NCBI RefSeq assembly: GCF_000702885.1
Contig: NZ_JNKO01000006.1
Coordinates: 62,001 to 126,000, forward strand
Direction: 5' to 3'
Source: Oribacterium sp. P6A1
GTDB lineage: Bacteria; Bacillota; Clostridia; Lachnospirales; Lachnospiraceae
Length of the DNA stretch: 64,000 nucleotides
The notes beneath the pieces are model-generated. The model was not told where the DNA came from. It searched no databases and saw only the letters and a program-made list of their open reading frames with translations. Shown here piece by piece: positions 50,472 through 59,683 of the stretch (its first letter is position 1; every line of letters begins with the position of its first letter). A program made the translations under genes and the position numbers.

Positions 50472-52823
50472 ATGACTTACGTTGCATTTGGAGTTGGTCA
50501 ATTTTTTCATTCTTTTTTGGAAAGGTTGGACACCATAATTGGCATTGAATTCTTTTGCGATAATGACAGTAGAAAATGGGGTCAGTATCTGATGGGAGAT
50601 GACAGAGTATGTATCTCACCTGAGGATCTTAAAAAGATCAATGATCCCATGGTTATAATTTGTTCTGCAAAAGACAATTCTGTACGTGATATAGGTAAAC
50701 AACTGGAAGAACAGGGTATTCCATATATAAGTGCGAAATCATTTTTACATCAACATGAGATAAAGAATCATAGTGTAGAGTGGCCTCAGAAAATTCAGAA
50801 AACAAGAATACATAAATTCATAGAATTGTTGGTAAATGGTACAACAGCATGTAATCTACACTGCGAATATTGCTATGTATGGAGGAGCAGAGGGTTTCAG
50901 GCTGGTAGAATTTCATCAGAGTATAGTGCTGATGAAATACGAAAAGCGTTATCCTTAGAACGTCTCGGTGGTCCGTGTCATATTAATCTTTGTGCACTTG
51001 GAGAGACATTGATTTCAGAAGGAATTATAAGAATAGTACGAGCGCTCACAGAGGAAGGGCACTATTTAGGGATAGTGACTAACGGAACCATTTCGCCGGC
51101 TATAGATGAGATTTTGTTATTTGATAAAGATCTTCAGGAAAAGATATTTTTTAAGATATCCTATCATAAAAAAGAATTGGAAAGATTGAAGCTTGTTGAT
51201 GTTTTTTGGAATAATGTTGAAAAAATCAAATCATCAGCATGCTCATTTACTTTAGAGATTACTCCTTCTGATCTCTTGATTGATGAAACTGAAGAAATAA
51301 AAAAAGAGTTCTCGATACGTATGGGTGGAGCTTTACCGCATATTACCTTTACACGTGATAGCCAAAAGGAGGGCCTGGATCTATATTCAGAATTGTCATT
51401 GGATGAGTATCGCAGAATTTGGGGGCAGTTTGAATCATGCCTGTTTAATCTGAAATCCTATTTATATAAAAGAAAAATCACAGAGAATTGTTATGCTGGG
51501 TGCTGGAGCTATCGGATAAACCTGGTGAATGGAAATCTGCAAAGCTGTTATAAGCAACAGCTATCAGGTACCATCTATGATCATATGGAAAGTCCGTTTC
51601 AGAATGTGACAGTAAAGAATAAATGTGCTCAGACTTATTGCTTTAATAATCATGCATTTATTGCTTGGGGGGATGTTCCGGATATAGAGTGTGACACTTA
51701 TCTTGCAATGAGGGATAGAATTGAAAAGGACGGTACTGTCTGGATAAAAAAACCATATCGAGCACTGATGAATCAGAAATTATATGATAATAATTTTCCA
51801 TGGATAGACAGATGGAGTGACTATCCCAAATTGTTCAGAGCTGAGAGAGAAGGTGCATTTATACTTTTTAATAGTCCGGATTATGGAAATCTGGGAGATC
51901 AGGCTATAGCCTATTCGGAGAGAGTGTTTTTTAGCAGGCTGTTTCCTGATAAAGAATTTATAGAAATATCATGTACCCAGTATATAAAAGAATGTCTTCA
52001 AATTAAAAAGGCAGTACGAAATGATGATGTAATATTGCTTACAGGCGGAGGATATATGGGATCCATATGGCTCTGGCTGGAAGACATGGTTATCAACATA
52101 CTGGAACAGTTTCCGGATAACAGAGTGGTTATAATGCCTCAGACTATATTTTTTGAAGATGATCAATTTGGTCATTCGGAGCGATATATGTTTGAAGAAG
52201 CGGTGATAAGACATGGAAATGTACATATATTTGCAAGAGATGTATCAACTTATGAATATCTGAAGAAAAGCAGTATAGATGATTCGTGCTTTGAATTAGC
52301 AAATGATATGGCGATGGCACTGGATATCAAATCTAATGCCTTAGAAAAGAATCAAGGAAAAGTACTCATATGCCTAAGGAAAGATGAGGAAAGTGTAAAT
52401 TATGATAGGACAAAACTTATTGAAGAAATTGAAAAGATTTTCGGAAATGAAACTGTAGAATTCTCCACTGTTGTAGAGGAAAATGTTTTCCTTGATGACA
52501 GAGAAAGATACCTTAGTGATTTATGGTCACAGATGAGTAAAGCAGAGCTTATCATAACAGACCGTCTGCATGCATCTATTTTCAGCTGTTTGCTTTCAAT
52601 ACCTTGTTTTGCACTGAGTAATTCTACTGGAAAAGTCAGGGATTTTTGCGACAGGTATGGAGATTTATATGATATCAGGCTGGCGAAAGATGAAGATGAA
52701 GTTGTGGATTTTGCTAAAGAGTATATAACACCTAAGCCTAAAAGAATAAAAAAACATGAAAATATCAATGAACATTTTATGGAGTCTGTGACACGTTATT
52801 TTAAGGAGAAATGTTTTGTATGA
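50472..52823 (+). CDS. Three-domain fusion: Rossmann-like module, radical SAM enzyme, polysaccharide pyruvyl transferase
   Basis: A 783-residue protein. Residues 1-95 are a Rossmann-like module (AFGVGQFFHSFLE, FFCDNDSRKWG, VIICSAKDN). Residues about 115-330 are a radical SAM domain with Cys127-x3-Cys131-x2-Cys134 (CNLHCEYCYVW), followed to residue ~430 by a SPASM-like Cys set (CYAGC, CYKQQ, CAQTYC). From residue ~465 there is a polysaccharide pyruvyl transferase domain (NSPDYGNLGDQAIAYSE, ILLTGGGYMGSIW, ELIITDRLHASIFSCLL). It probably both modifies a sugar or its carrier by radical chemistry and adds a ketal pyruvate. A GAGGAGG site precedes the ATG. The next gene overlaps its stop codon. Confidence 0.85.
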   Translation: MTYVAFGVGQFFHSFLERLDTIIGIEFFCDNDSRKWGQYLMGDDRVCISPEDLKKINDPMVIICSAKDNSVRDIGKQLEEQGIPYISAKSFLHQHEIKNHSVEWPQKIQKTRIHKFIELLVNGTTACNLHCEYCYVWRSRGFQAGRISSEYSADEIRKALSLERLGGPCHINLCALGETLISEGIIRIVRALTEEGHYLGIVTNGTISPAIDEILLFDKDLQEKIFFKISYHKKELERLKLVDVFWNNVEKIKSSACSFTLEITPSDLLIDETEEIKKEFSIRMGGALPHITFTRDSQKEGLDLYSELSLDEYRRIWGQFESCLFNLKSYLYKRKITENCYAGCWSYRINLVNGNLQSCYKQQLSGTIYDHMESPFQNVTVKNKCAQTYCFNNHAFIAWGDVPDIECDTYLAMRDRIEKDGTVWIKKPYRALMNQKLYDNNFPWIDRWSDYPKLFRAEREGAFILFNSPDYGNLGDQAIAYSERVFFSRLFPDKEFIEISCTQYIKECLQIKKAVRNDDVILLTGGGYMGSIWLWLEDMVINILEQFPDNRVVIMPQTIFFEDDQFGHSERYMFEEAVIRHGNVHIFARDVSTYEYLKKSSIDDSCFELANDMAMALDIKSNALEKNQGKVLICLRKDEESVNYDRTKLIEEIEKIFGNETVEFSTVVEENVFLDDRERYLSDLWSQMSKAELIITDRLHASIFSCLLSIPCFALSNSTGKVRDFCDRYGDLYDIRLAKDEDEVVDFAKEYITPKPKRIKKHENINEHFMESVTRYFKEKCFV

Positions 52824-53410
52824 TCAATGTTCTGTTGCTTGGAGATTCAATACGTCTAAACTATCAGGAAGAGGTAGCTAGGCTTTTAAATGTGAATGCG
52901 AATGTTGTCTATCCAAAAGATAACGGCAGGTTTTGTCTTTATACCCTGAGGTACATACATGAGTGGATAAAGGATTTATCTCCAAAGGATGGAGAGTTTG
53001 ATATCGTACATTTTAATTGTGGTCTTTGGGATGTACTTAGACTTTCAAATGAATCTGGGCCTATGATAAGTGAAGAATTGTATCATGAATCGCTTGTCAG
53101 AATCGTGGAAAGGATACGGTTCATGTGTCCGGGGGTAAAGATAATATTTGCACTTACAACCTCAGTAAAGGAACCTGGGTTCGAACCGGGAATAGAAATT
53201 GGAGAGCGGAGAAATCAGGACATCGTGAGGTACAACGAGATTGCGAAGGGTGTCTTTAATAAAATGGGAATAGATATAAATGATTTATGGGAAGTCTCAA
53301 AAAAAATTCCTGATGATGCCAGATCTGATCAGGTTCATTTTGATACTGATAAAGGAAGAATGGTTCTTGCTGATGCAGTAGCAATGTTCATAAAACAAAG
53401 GTTAATATAA
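52820..53410 (+). CDS. SGNH/GDSL-type hydrolase
   Basis: A 196-residue SGNH-fold esterase: block I LLGDSIRL, block III-like FNCGLWDV, and the C-terminal DQVHFDTDKGR with the catalytic Asp/His. There is no signal peptide, so it acts inside the cell, perhaps on acyl groups of glycan precursors. The ATG at 52820 overlaps the previous stop (ATGA); an in-frame ATG at 52811 is too close to the AAGGAG. Confidence 0.82.
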   Translation: MINVLLLGDSIRLNYQEEVARLLNVNANVVYPKDNGRFCLYTLRYIHEWIKDLSPKDGEFDIVHFNCGLWDVLRLSNESGPMISEELYHESLVRIVERIRFMCPGVKIIFALTTSVKEPGFEPGIEIGERRNQDIVRYNEIAKGVFNKMGIDINDLWEVSKKIPDDARSDQVHFDTDKGRMVLADAVAMFIKQRLI

Positions 53411-53417
53411 ATATAAT

Positions 53418-54740
53418 ATGAAAAAATTAGAGAATCGGATTCCAGTTGTTTTTACACCTGATGAGAAGTTTGTTATTCCAACATGTGTTGCGATAGCCAG
53501 TATGATGGAAAGTAGAAGAGAAGCATATTATTTTTTTTATTTGGTATTGGATAGTAGTTTAAAATGGGCTGAAAGCTATTTTAGCGCAATAAAAGATGTA
53601 TATAATGAATTTGAATATAAAATAATCTGGATAGAAGAAGCTACCTTTAAACAAGGTGTAATAAAAACAGAACATTTATCTCAAAGTGCTTTTTATAGAT
53701 TGTTTTTGCCGGATCTGATTAAAACGGAAAATAAGATCATGTATCATGATGGAGATATTTTGGTGTGCGATGATCTAAAAAAAATGTATGACGTTGATTT
53801 AAAGGATAATTACATTGGAGGGATACCATCAATATATGCTGCACAAGAGGATGAATGGAGTAAAGCGAAAATAGATAAGTGGGGATTCGCTAGTACAGAA
53901 GGATATGTGTTTTCAGGAGATTTGATAATTAATTTACAGAAGTTAAGGACAGATAACATTACAAAGATTTTTTCTTCAGAAATAATGAAAGGATATCCAT
54001 CAGAAGATCAAGATATAATAAATAAAGTTTGTTATGGACATATAGCATTACTTCCTCTCAGATACTGTATGTTAAATAGATGGACAGAGAATGATACTTT
54101 GGAACTGTTTACTAATCCAGTCTATTCATATCAAGAGATATGTGATGCCAAAAACAATCCAGCTATAATTCATTTTGCAGGTGCAGATGCAAAACCATGG
54201 TTGAATCTCAGAGTGAGTTATGGTGAATTGTGGTGGAATACTTTAAAAAGAATTGTTGGTGATGAAGTATATAAAAGAATGAGAGATATTGCTCAGGAGA
54301 ATACAGAATGCAGAGATTGGAGTTATTTATGGTGGAAATTACAACTCTGTATGAATAAAGCTAAGGAGGTTGTTATCTATGGTGCCGGTAAAAATGGTAA
54401 GGAACTATTGGAGTCATTGAACAATAATGGTATTTCTGTGAGCGGATTTTTAGACATGAATAGTGAGAAATGTGGTACTTTTGTGGATGGAGTAGAAATT
54501 TTCCACGTCAATACTGATAGTTTTAGTAAAAGAAATACTATAGTGATAGTATCTGTAACAAATGGTTTTGATGAGATTAAGAAATATCTAATTCAAAAGG
54601 GATACGAAAATGAATTAATTTTAAGATATTATCATAAAAGTAACTTCTATTACCAGTCAATAGCCGCTGAGTATCAAGAATATGAACAGCAGGACGCGTG
54701 CCTAAGATGTGGCAAACAAATAGATCAAAAAGTAATATAG
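53418..54740 (+). CDS. Family 8 glycosyltransferase with C-terminal Rossmann-like module
   Basis: A 440-residue protein. Residues 8-285 are GT8: VVFTPDEKFVIPTCVAIASM, QSAFYRLFLPD, the DXD motif Asp111-x-Asp113 (HDGDILV), and a late FAGADAKPW. Residues about 310-415 are the module VVIYGAGKNGKELLESL ... FLDMN ... IVIVSVTNG found in three other proteins of this locus. A CxxC pair (CLRCGKQ) closes the protein. It is a retaining transferase, sugar unknown. Confidence 0.88.
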   Translation: MKKLENRIPVVFTPDEKFVIPTCVAIASMMESRREAYYFFYLVLDSSLKWAESYFSAIKDVYNEFEYKIIWIEEATFKQGVIKTEHLSQSAFYRLFLPDLIKTENKIMYHDGDILVCDDLKKMYDVDLKDNYIGGIPSIYAAQEDEWSKAKIDKWGFASTEGYVFSGDLIINLQKLRTDNITKIFSSEIMKGYPSEDQDIINKVCYGHIALLPLRYCMLNRWTENDTLELFTNPVYSYQEICDAKNNPAIIHFAGADAKPWLNLRVSYGELWWNTLKRIVGDEVYKRMRDIAQENTECRDWSYLWWKLQLCMNKAKEVVIYGAGKNGKELLESLNNNGISVSGFLDMNSEKCGTFVDGVEIFHVNTDSFSKRNTIVIVSVTNGFDEIKKYLIQKGYENELILRYYHKSNFYYQSIAAEYQEYEQQDACLRCGKQIDQKVI

Positions 54741-54768
54741 AAAGTATAACCATGTAATATGAGGGGTA

Positions 54769-55950
54769 GTGAACAAATTGCTAAAGATTTCTGTTGTGGT
54801 TCCTATATACAATATAGAGAGATATTTGGAAAGATGTATAGAAAGCATTTGCAATCAAACTTATAAAAAATTGCAAATAATACTTGTTAATGATGGTTCT
54901 TCGGACAGTTGTGAGAATATAGTTCGAAAATGGCAGTTAATTGATACAAGGATAATCAGCATCACAAAATCAAATGGTGGACTGGTAAGTGCCAGAAAAG
55001 CCGGAATCAGACTGGCAGATGGAGATTATATAACTTTTGTGGACGGAGATGATTGGATAGATGATGACTGGATAGAAAAGCTTACAAAAGCCATATGTAA
55101 TGACAGTATAGATGTGGTTTGTGGGGGGAATTATATTGATTATACAAGTGGAGTAATCAAGGAGAATAGAAACAGATTTGATACGGGGGTATATGATTCC
55201 GAAGATATAATTCCAAATATGATTCATAGAAGCGATGGCGCGGAGTTTTCAATTACGCAGTATGTGTGGTCAAAACTGTTTAAAAATAATATCATCAAAG
55301 ATGTTATAGAAATAGTACCTGAGAGTATAAGCACAGGTGAAGATGTTGCAATAACCTACAACTGTATCCTCAAATCAAAGAAATTATATGTAACTAACGA
55401 ACTGGGTTACCACTATATGAAAAGAGAGGATTCCATGTGTGCAGTCTATCCGAAGGATGAGCGCAGAAGATGTAATGACCTAATAAATTTTCTGCGAAAA
55501 CGTTTTTCGGAAGATGTACAGGCAAAAGTACTTTTGCCTCAGCTTAACTGGTATGAAAAAATGATAAGACTTACCAGAGATATATCTTATTTTGATGAAA
55601 ATAAATGTGAAATTCTCTCAATAATGGGGGGGCTGAAGATTCCATGTGATGTTGTTATATATGGTGCAGGTGCTATGGGAAAGTGTCTGCTCAACTATCT
55701 TCAGAATATTTCAGTAGTAAAGATATCAGGATGGTTGGACAGAGAAAAGAATGAAATATGCGCATCGGGGATAAAGATTGAAGACCCTGAAACATATGAA
55801 TATAAGAAATTTTCAGACAGATACTATGTAATAGCAATAGTTAACACAGAAACAGTAAAACGGATAATAGAATTTCTAGTGAATAATGGTGTAGGCAGAA
55901 ATAAAATAATATCTATTCCGGAAGAATTTTTTTATGCTGAAAGTACCTGA
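54769..55950 (+). CDS. Family 2 glycosyltransferase with C-terminal Rossmann-like module
   Basis: A 393-residue protein. Residues 5-225 form the GT2 domain: ISVVVPIYNIERYLERCIES, VNDGSSDSC, and DXD-type VDGDDWID. Residues about 290-390 are the module DVVIYGAGAMGKCLLNYL ... GWLDREKN ... YYVIAIVNTE. It starts with GTG at 54769; a TTG three codons later is better spaced from GAGGGG. Confidence 0.88.
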   Translation: MNKLLKISVVVPIYNIERYLERCIESICNQTYKKLQIILVNDGSSDSCENIVRKWQLIDTRIISITKSNGGLVSARKAGIRLADGDYITFVDGDDWIDDDWIEKLTKAICNDSIDVVCGGNYIDYTSGVIKENRNRFDTGVYDSEDIIPNMIHRSDGAEFSITQYVWSKLFKNNIIKDVIEIVPESISTGEDVAITYNCILKSKKLYVTNELGYHYMKREDSMCAVYPKDERRRCNDLINFLRKRFSEDVQAKVLLPQLNWYEKMIRLTRDISYFDENKCEILSIMGGLKIPCDVVIYGAGAMGKCLLNYLQNISVVKISGWLDREKNEICASGIKIEDPETYEYKKFSDRYYVIAIVNTETVKRIIEFLVNNGVGRNKIISIPEEFFYAEST

Positions 55951-56031
55951 TGACTCGTGAAAATGCAGAGTAAAATAAACATAGTTTTAACTAATGGTTA
56001 ATGTTAATTAGACTGAAAGGAACATTGCAGT

Positions 56032-56754
56032 ATGTTTGCTGATAAAAAAATTCTGGCTTTAATTCCGGCAAGAGGTGGAAGTAAGGGAATAAAGAATAAG
56101 AATATCGTTGATCTGTGCGGAAAACCACTGATTGCACATACTATAGCTTCAGCAAAAAAAAGTTCATATATAGACAGAGTCATTATTTCAACAGACAGCG
56201 TAGATATAGCAAGAGTTTCAAAAGACTATGGAGCAGAAGTACCATTTATGAGACCGGATGAACTTGCTTCTGATATAGCCAGAACAGTCGATGTAGTTAT
56301 GCATGCCGTTAAATATTTTCTAGATATAGGTGATTTGTTTGATGTTTTGATCCTTTTGCAACCAACACAGCCATTGAGAACGGAAACGGACATAGATGGA
56401 GCTATAGAGCTGTTTTTTGAAAAGGGAGAAAAGGGATTGGTGTCGGTCTCTCCGGTAGATGATAATCCTATTCTGATAAGGACTATAGGTGATAATGGAG
56501 AGCTGAAAGGTATTCTTGAGATGAACAGCACATGTCGTCGTCAGGATATGCCGTCGTATTACAAGGTGAATGGATGTATATATATAAACAGAGTTGAAGA
56601 TTTAACTCGTCAAACAAGTTTTAATGATAATCCAATAGGATATGTCATGGAATCCTCACATTCCGTGGATATAGATGAACCAAAAGATTTGGTGATGGCG
56701 GAGTTTTTTTTGAGAAAGGGGAAAGAAAATGGAGTGCAAGAGAACTCAAGTTAA
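56032..56754 (+). CDS. Acylneuraminate / nonulosonate cytidylyltransferase (NeuA/LegF family)
   Basis: A 240-residue CMP-sugar synthetase activating a nine-carbon acid sugar with CTP. Seen: LIPARGGSKGIKNKNI, STDSVDIARVSKDYGA, LLQPTQPLR, YYKVNGCIYINR and the late VDIDEPKDL. With the neuC- and neuB-type genes downstream the product is likely CMP-legionaminic acid or CMP-neuraminic acid. Confidence 0.9.
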   Translation: MFADKKILALIPARGGSKGIKNKNIVDLCGKPLIAHTIASAKKSSYIDRVIISTDSVDIARVSKDYGAEVPFMRPDELASDIARTVDVVMHAVKYFLDIGDLFDVLILLQPTQPLRTETDIDGAIELFFEKGEKGLVSVSPVDDNPILIRTIGDNGELKGILEMNSTCRRQDMPSYYKVNGCIYINRVEDLTRQTSFNDNPIGYVMESSHSVDIDEPKDLVMAEFFLRKGKENGVQENSS

Positions 56755-56844
56755 GTTTTATTTAAAAGAATAGTACAAAAAAATTCAAAAGAGTATTTCA
56801 AACTAATTGAAAGTGAGGCAAGAACTGACAGTAAATTAGATAGG

Positions 56845-57453
56845 ATGTCAGAGATATCATGGCTTGATATTGGATGTGAAACCGGAAGTTTTCTGTATTA
56901 CTTAAGAAATAAGTATCCTGATATGAAACTAACCGGAATGGATGTTATTCCAGAACTATTAGAACATCTCAATGATGGAATTGATGGTAAAAAAATAATT
57001 CCATTTTTGGGGGATATAACAAATGAGCAGAAGTTACCAAAAGGGACATTTGATATTGTATCGATGACTGGAGTTATTCAGATATTCGATGAGTGGGAAG
57101 GTGTATTGAGAAACGCATTATCATTATTAAATGATAAAGGTGTCATGTATATGCTATCAGTATTTAATCCTGAACCATATGATGTATTTGTTAAATATAA
57201 GCCTTCTAATCAGAGTGGTGGGGTGCTTGAAGCAGGCTGGAATATGATTTCTTTAGACAGTATAAAACGATATTGCGAAGAAACTGATTTCGTGGCTGAG
57301 GTGATTCCATTTGAGATAAATATCGATATTCCGAAGAACAAAGATGATACAGTTAGAAGTTGGACAATAAAAAAGGATGATGGAAAACGAATGATAATTA
57401 ATGGACTTCAACTTGTTAACAACCATTATATTTTTAGGATACGAAGGAGATAA
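56845..57453 (+). CDS. SAM-dependent methyltransferase, apparently lacking its normal N-terminus
   Basis: A class I methyltransferase: motif I WLDIGCETGSFLYYL, LTGMDVIPELL, FLGDITNE, and FDIVSMTGVIQIF. The first ATG leaves only five residues before motif I and lacks a convincing ribosome binding site. In-frame sequence back to 56755 encodes a plausible helix (VQKNSKEYFKLIESEARTD) but contains no ATG, GTG or TTG. It begins immediately after, and in the same frame as, the cytidylyltransferase stop codon. It may be 5'-truncated or read through from the preceding gene. It would methylate a glycan component. Confidence 0.72.
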   Translation: MSEISWLDIGCETGSFLYYLRNKYPDMKLTGMDVIPELLEHLNDGIDGKKIIPFLGDITNEQKLPKGTFDIVSMTGVIQIFDEWEGVLRNALSLLNDKGVMYMLSVFNPEPYDVFVKYKPSNQSGGVLEAGWNMISLDSIKRYCEETDFVAEVIPFEINIDIPKNKDDTVRSWTIKKDDGKRMIINGLQLVNNHYIFRIRRR

Positions 57454-57456
57454 TAT

Positions 57457-58587
57457 ATGAAATTCTGTAAGAAATGTATCATGCCTGATACCAGGCCGCA
57501 TATTTCCTTTGACAAAGATGGGGTTTGTATAGCCTGCCAAAACAATGAAAAGAAAAAGAGTGTGGATTGGGATCTTAGATATAAGGAATTAGAAAAACTG
57601 TGTGACAAGTATCGCAGAAAGGAAAATGGGGTATATGATTGTATCATAGCCGTATCTGGAGGTAAGGATTCGCATTATCAGGTTCATGTTATGAAAGAGC
57701 AGATGGGTATGAATCCTCTTCTGATTACTGTTGAAGATTTCTTCACAATGACAGAAGCCGGTAAACATAACATTCAGAATATATCAGAGGCTTTCGGCTG
57801 TAATATTATCTCTTTTAAACCAAATCGCAGAGCGGCGAAGGTGATTTCACGGTACATGTTTGAAAAATACGGAAGACCGTTGTGGTATGTAGACAGATTA
57901 CTGTATACCGTCCCTTTATATTATGCTGCAGCATTAAATATTCCACTTCTTGTATATGGTGAAAATGTATCTTATGAGTATGGGGGAATAAATGATATTG
58001 AAACATATTCTGCAAGAGAGCAAGTTTTCAATGGGGTCGCACCGGATGTTGATTTGGAGGAACTTGTTGAAGCTGGGGTTCCAAGAGATGAACTGACTTA
58101 TCTTGAAGCACCATCCAGAGTACTACTTGAAAAGTTGGATCCAATATATATGTCGTATTTCTTGGAATGGAATAGCGTTAGAAATTATGAATTTGCAAAA
58201 CGACGTGGATTTAAAGATTTAACACACGAATGGGATAGAACAAATCATATAGAAAACTTTAATCAAATAGACAGCTATGGATATCTTTTGAATGCATGGA
58301 TGAAATTCCCTAAATATGGGCATGCATATGCGACTGATTATGGTGCTAGATGGGTTAGATATGGATTATTAACACGCGAAGAAGCTGTAAAACTTGCCGA
58401 AGAAAGAGATCATGCAGTTGATCCTAAGATAATAGAGGATTTCTGCAACTTTACAGGGATGACTATAGAGGAATTCTATAATGCTCTGGATAAACTATAT
58501 AATAAAGATTTATTTGAAGTGAATGCTCTTGGACAGTGGAGATTAAAGCAGGAGAATATAGAGGAGAGAAGAAATCCACATTGGTAA
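57457..58587 (+). CDS. N-acetyl sugar amidotransferase (WbpG/PseA/LegX family)
   Basis: A 376-residue ATP-PPi-loop amidotransferase. It has a zinc-ribbon-like N-terminus (CKKCIMPDTRP ... CIACQ), the PP-loop AVSGGKDSHYQVH, and LLVYGENVSYEYGG. Family members amidate bacterial nine-carbon sugars or their precursors using a separate glutaminase; no hisH-type partner is seen here. It starts 3 bp after the methyltransferase stop. Confidence 0.88.
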   Translation: MKFCKKCIMPDTRPHISFDKDGVCIACQNNEKKKSVDWDLRYKELEKLCDKYRRKENGVYDCIIAVSGGKDSHYQVHVMKEQMGMNPLLITVEDFFTMTEAGKHNIQNISEAFGCNIISFKPNRRAAKVISRYMFEKYGRPLWYVDRLLYTVPLYYAAALNIPLLVYGENVSYEYGGINDIETYSAREQVFNGVAPDVDLEELVEAGVPRDELTYLEAPSRVLLEKLDPIYMSYFLEWNSVRNYEFAKRRGFKDLTHEWDRTNHIENFNQIDSYGYLLNAWMKFPKYGHAYATDYGARWVRYGLLTREEAVKLAEERDHAVDPKIIEDFCNFTGMTIEEFYNALDKLYNKDLFEVNALGQWRLKQENIEERRNPHW

Positions 58588-58630
58588 ATTAGTATGCCGC
58601 CAGTACAATCAAAAGAAGATGAGGATATTT

Positions 58631-59683
58631 ATGAATATTGAGAAAATATCAAAATTCATAGGAAATGATTCATTGAGCATCATTGAAGCGATGCGAATGA
58701 TAGATCTTAATTGTAATGGGATTTTATTTTTAGCTAATCAAGAAGGTAAAATTCTGGCCAGTGTTACAGATGGTGACATAAGACGTTTTTTAATAGATGG
58801 TGGAAAAGTAACCGATAAGGTTTCATTGGCTGCAAACAAAGATGTGCTTGTTGTTCATTCACTTAAGGATGCTAAGAGATTCTATCATTCAAAGGATTGT
58901 GTTGCAGTACCTGTAGTGGATGATAAAGGAATAGGGATTGATATTTATACAGGAGAAGATTATGAACCGGAAGAAAAAGCCAAACTTAATATTCCTGTTG
59001 TTATTAATTCCGGAGGTAAGGGAACGAGATTAGATCCCTTTACAAGAGTATTGCCGAAACCACTGATACCTGTTGGAAAATATCCGATTTTAGAGTTGAT
59101 CATACAAAAGTTTATGTCATATGGGTGTGATAAATTTCATGTAATTGTCAACTACAAAAAAGATATTATAAAGGCATATTTCTATGATAATGAACTGTCG
59201 TATGATATCAGCTGGTATGACGAAGAAAAACCTCTGGGAACAGGTGGTGGGTTAAGTCTTCTTAAAGGAAAGATGTGCGAAACTTTCTTTTTTGCAACAT
59301 GTGATACTCTTCTTGCTGTGGATTATGAGGAAATAATAAAATTTCATAAAGAAACCCATGATTCTATAACCATGATATGTGCTGATAAGAACATCAAAAT
59401 ACCGTATGGGATCGTTGAAATTAATGCCGATGGTACGGTCAGTAGTATGAAAGAAAAACCGACATTATCCTATTTGACTAATACAGGAATGTATGTTGTC
59501 GAACCACATGTGTTGGATAATTTGAAGGAGGATGAACCTGTTGATTTTCCGGATATTATTGAGGATGAAATGAAAAAGGGTAATAAGGTATCCGTTTATG
59601 TAATCAATGAAAGAGAATGGATGGACATGGGAGAACTACCAGAGTTGGAAAAAATGAGAAGAAGATTGTTTGGGGATGTTTGA
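58631..59683 (+). CDS. CBS-domain sugar-1-phosphate nucleotidyltransferase (PtmE/LegE-like)
   Basis: A 350-residue protein. Residues 1-115 are a CBS pair (EAMRMIDLNCNGILFLANQE, SVTDGDIRRFLI, AVPVVDDKG). Residues 125-350 are a nucleotidyltransferase (VINSGGKGTRLDPFTRVLPKPL, YDEEKPLGTGGGL). This architecture is that of PtmE, which makes GDP-glucosamine for CMP-legionaminic acid in Campylobacter. The usual AGGKGTR is NSGGKGTR here, as in close relatives. I chose the ATG at 58631 (AGGA 6 nt upstream). The stop overlaps the next ATG. Confidence 0.85.
   Translation: MNIEKISKFIGNDSLSIIEAMRMIDLNCNGILFLANQEGKILASVTDGDIRRFLIDGGKVTDKVSLAANKDVLVVHSLKDAKRFYHSKDCVAVPVVDDKGIGIDIYTGEDYEPEEKAKLNIPVVINSGGKGTRLDPFTRVLPKPLIPVGKYPILELIIQKFMSYGCDKFHVIVNYKKDIIKAYFYDNELSYDISWYDEEKPLGTGGGLSLLKGKMCETFFFATCDTLLAVDYEEIIKFHKETHDSITMICADKNIKIPYGIVEINADGTVSSMKEKPTLSYLTNTGMYVVEPHVLDNLKEDEPVDFPDIIEDEMKKGNKVSVYVINEREWMDMGELPELEKMRRRLFGDV

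Noticed and set aside
59617-59682. Upstream extension of the neuC-type gene
   Set aside because: It would overlap the PtmE-like gene by 67 bp; the ATG at 59683 begins exactly at the conserved N-terminus.
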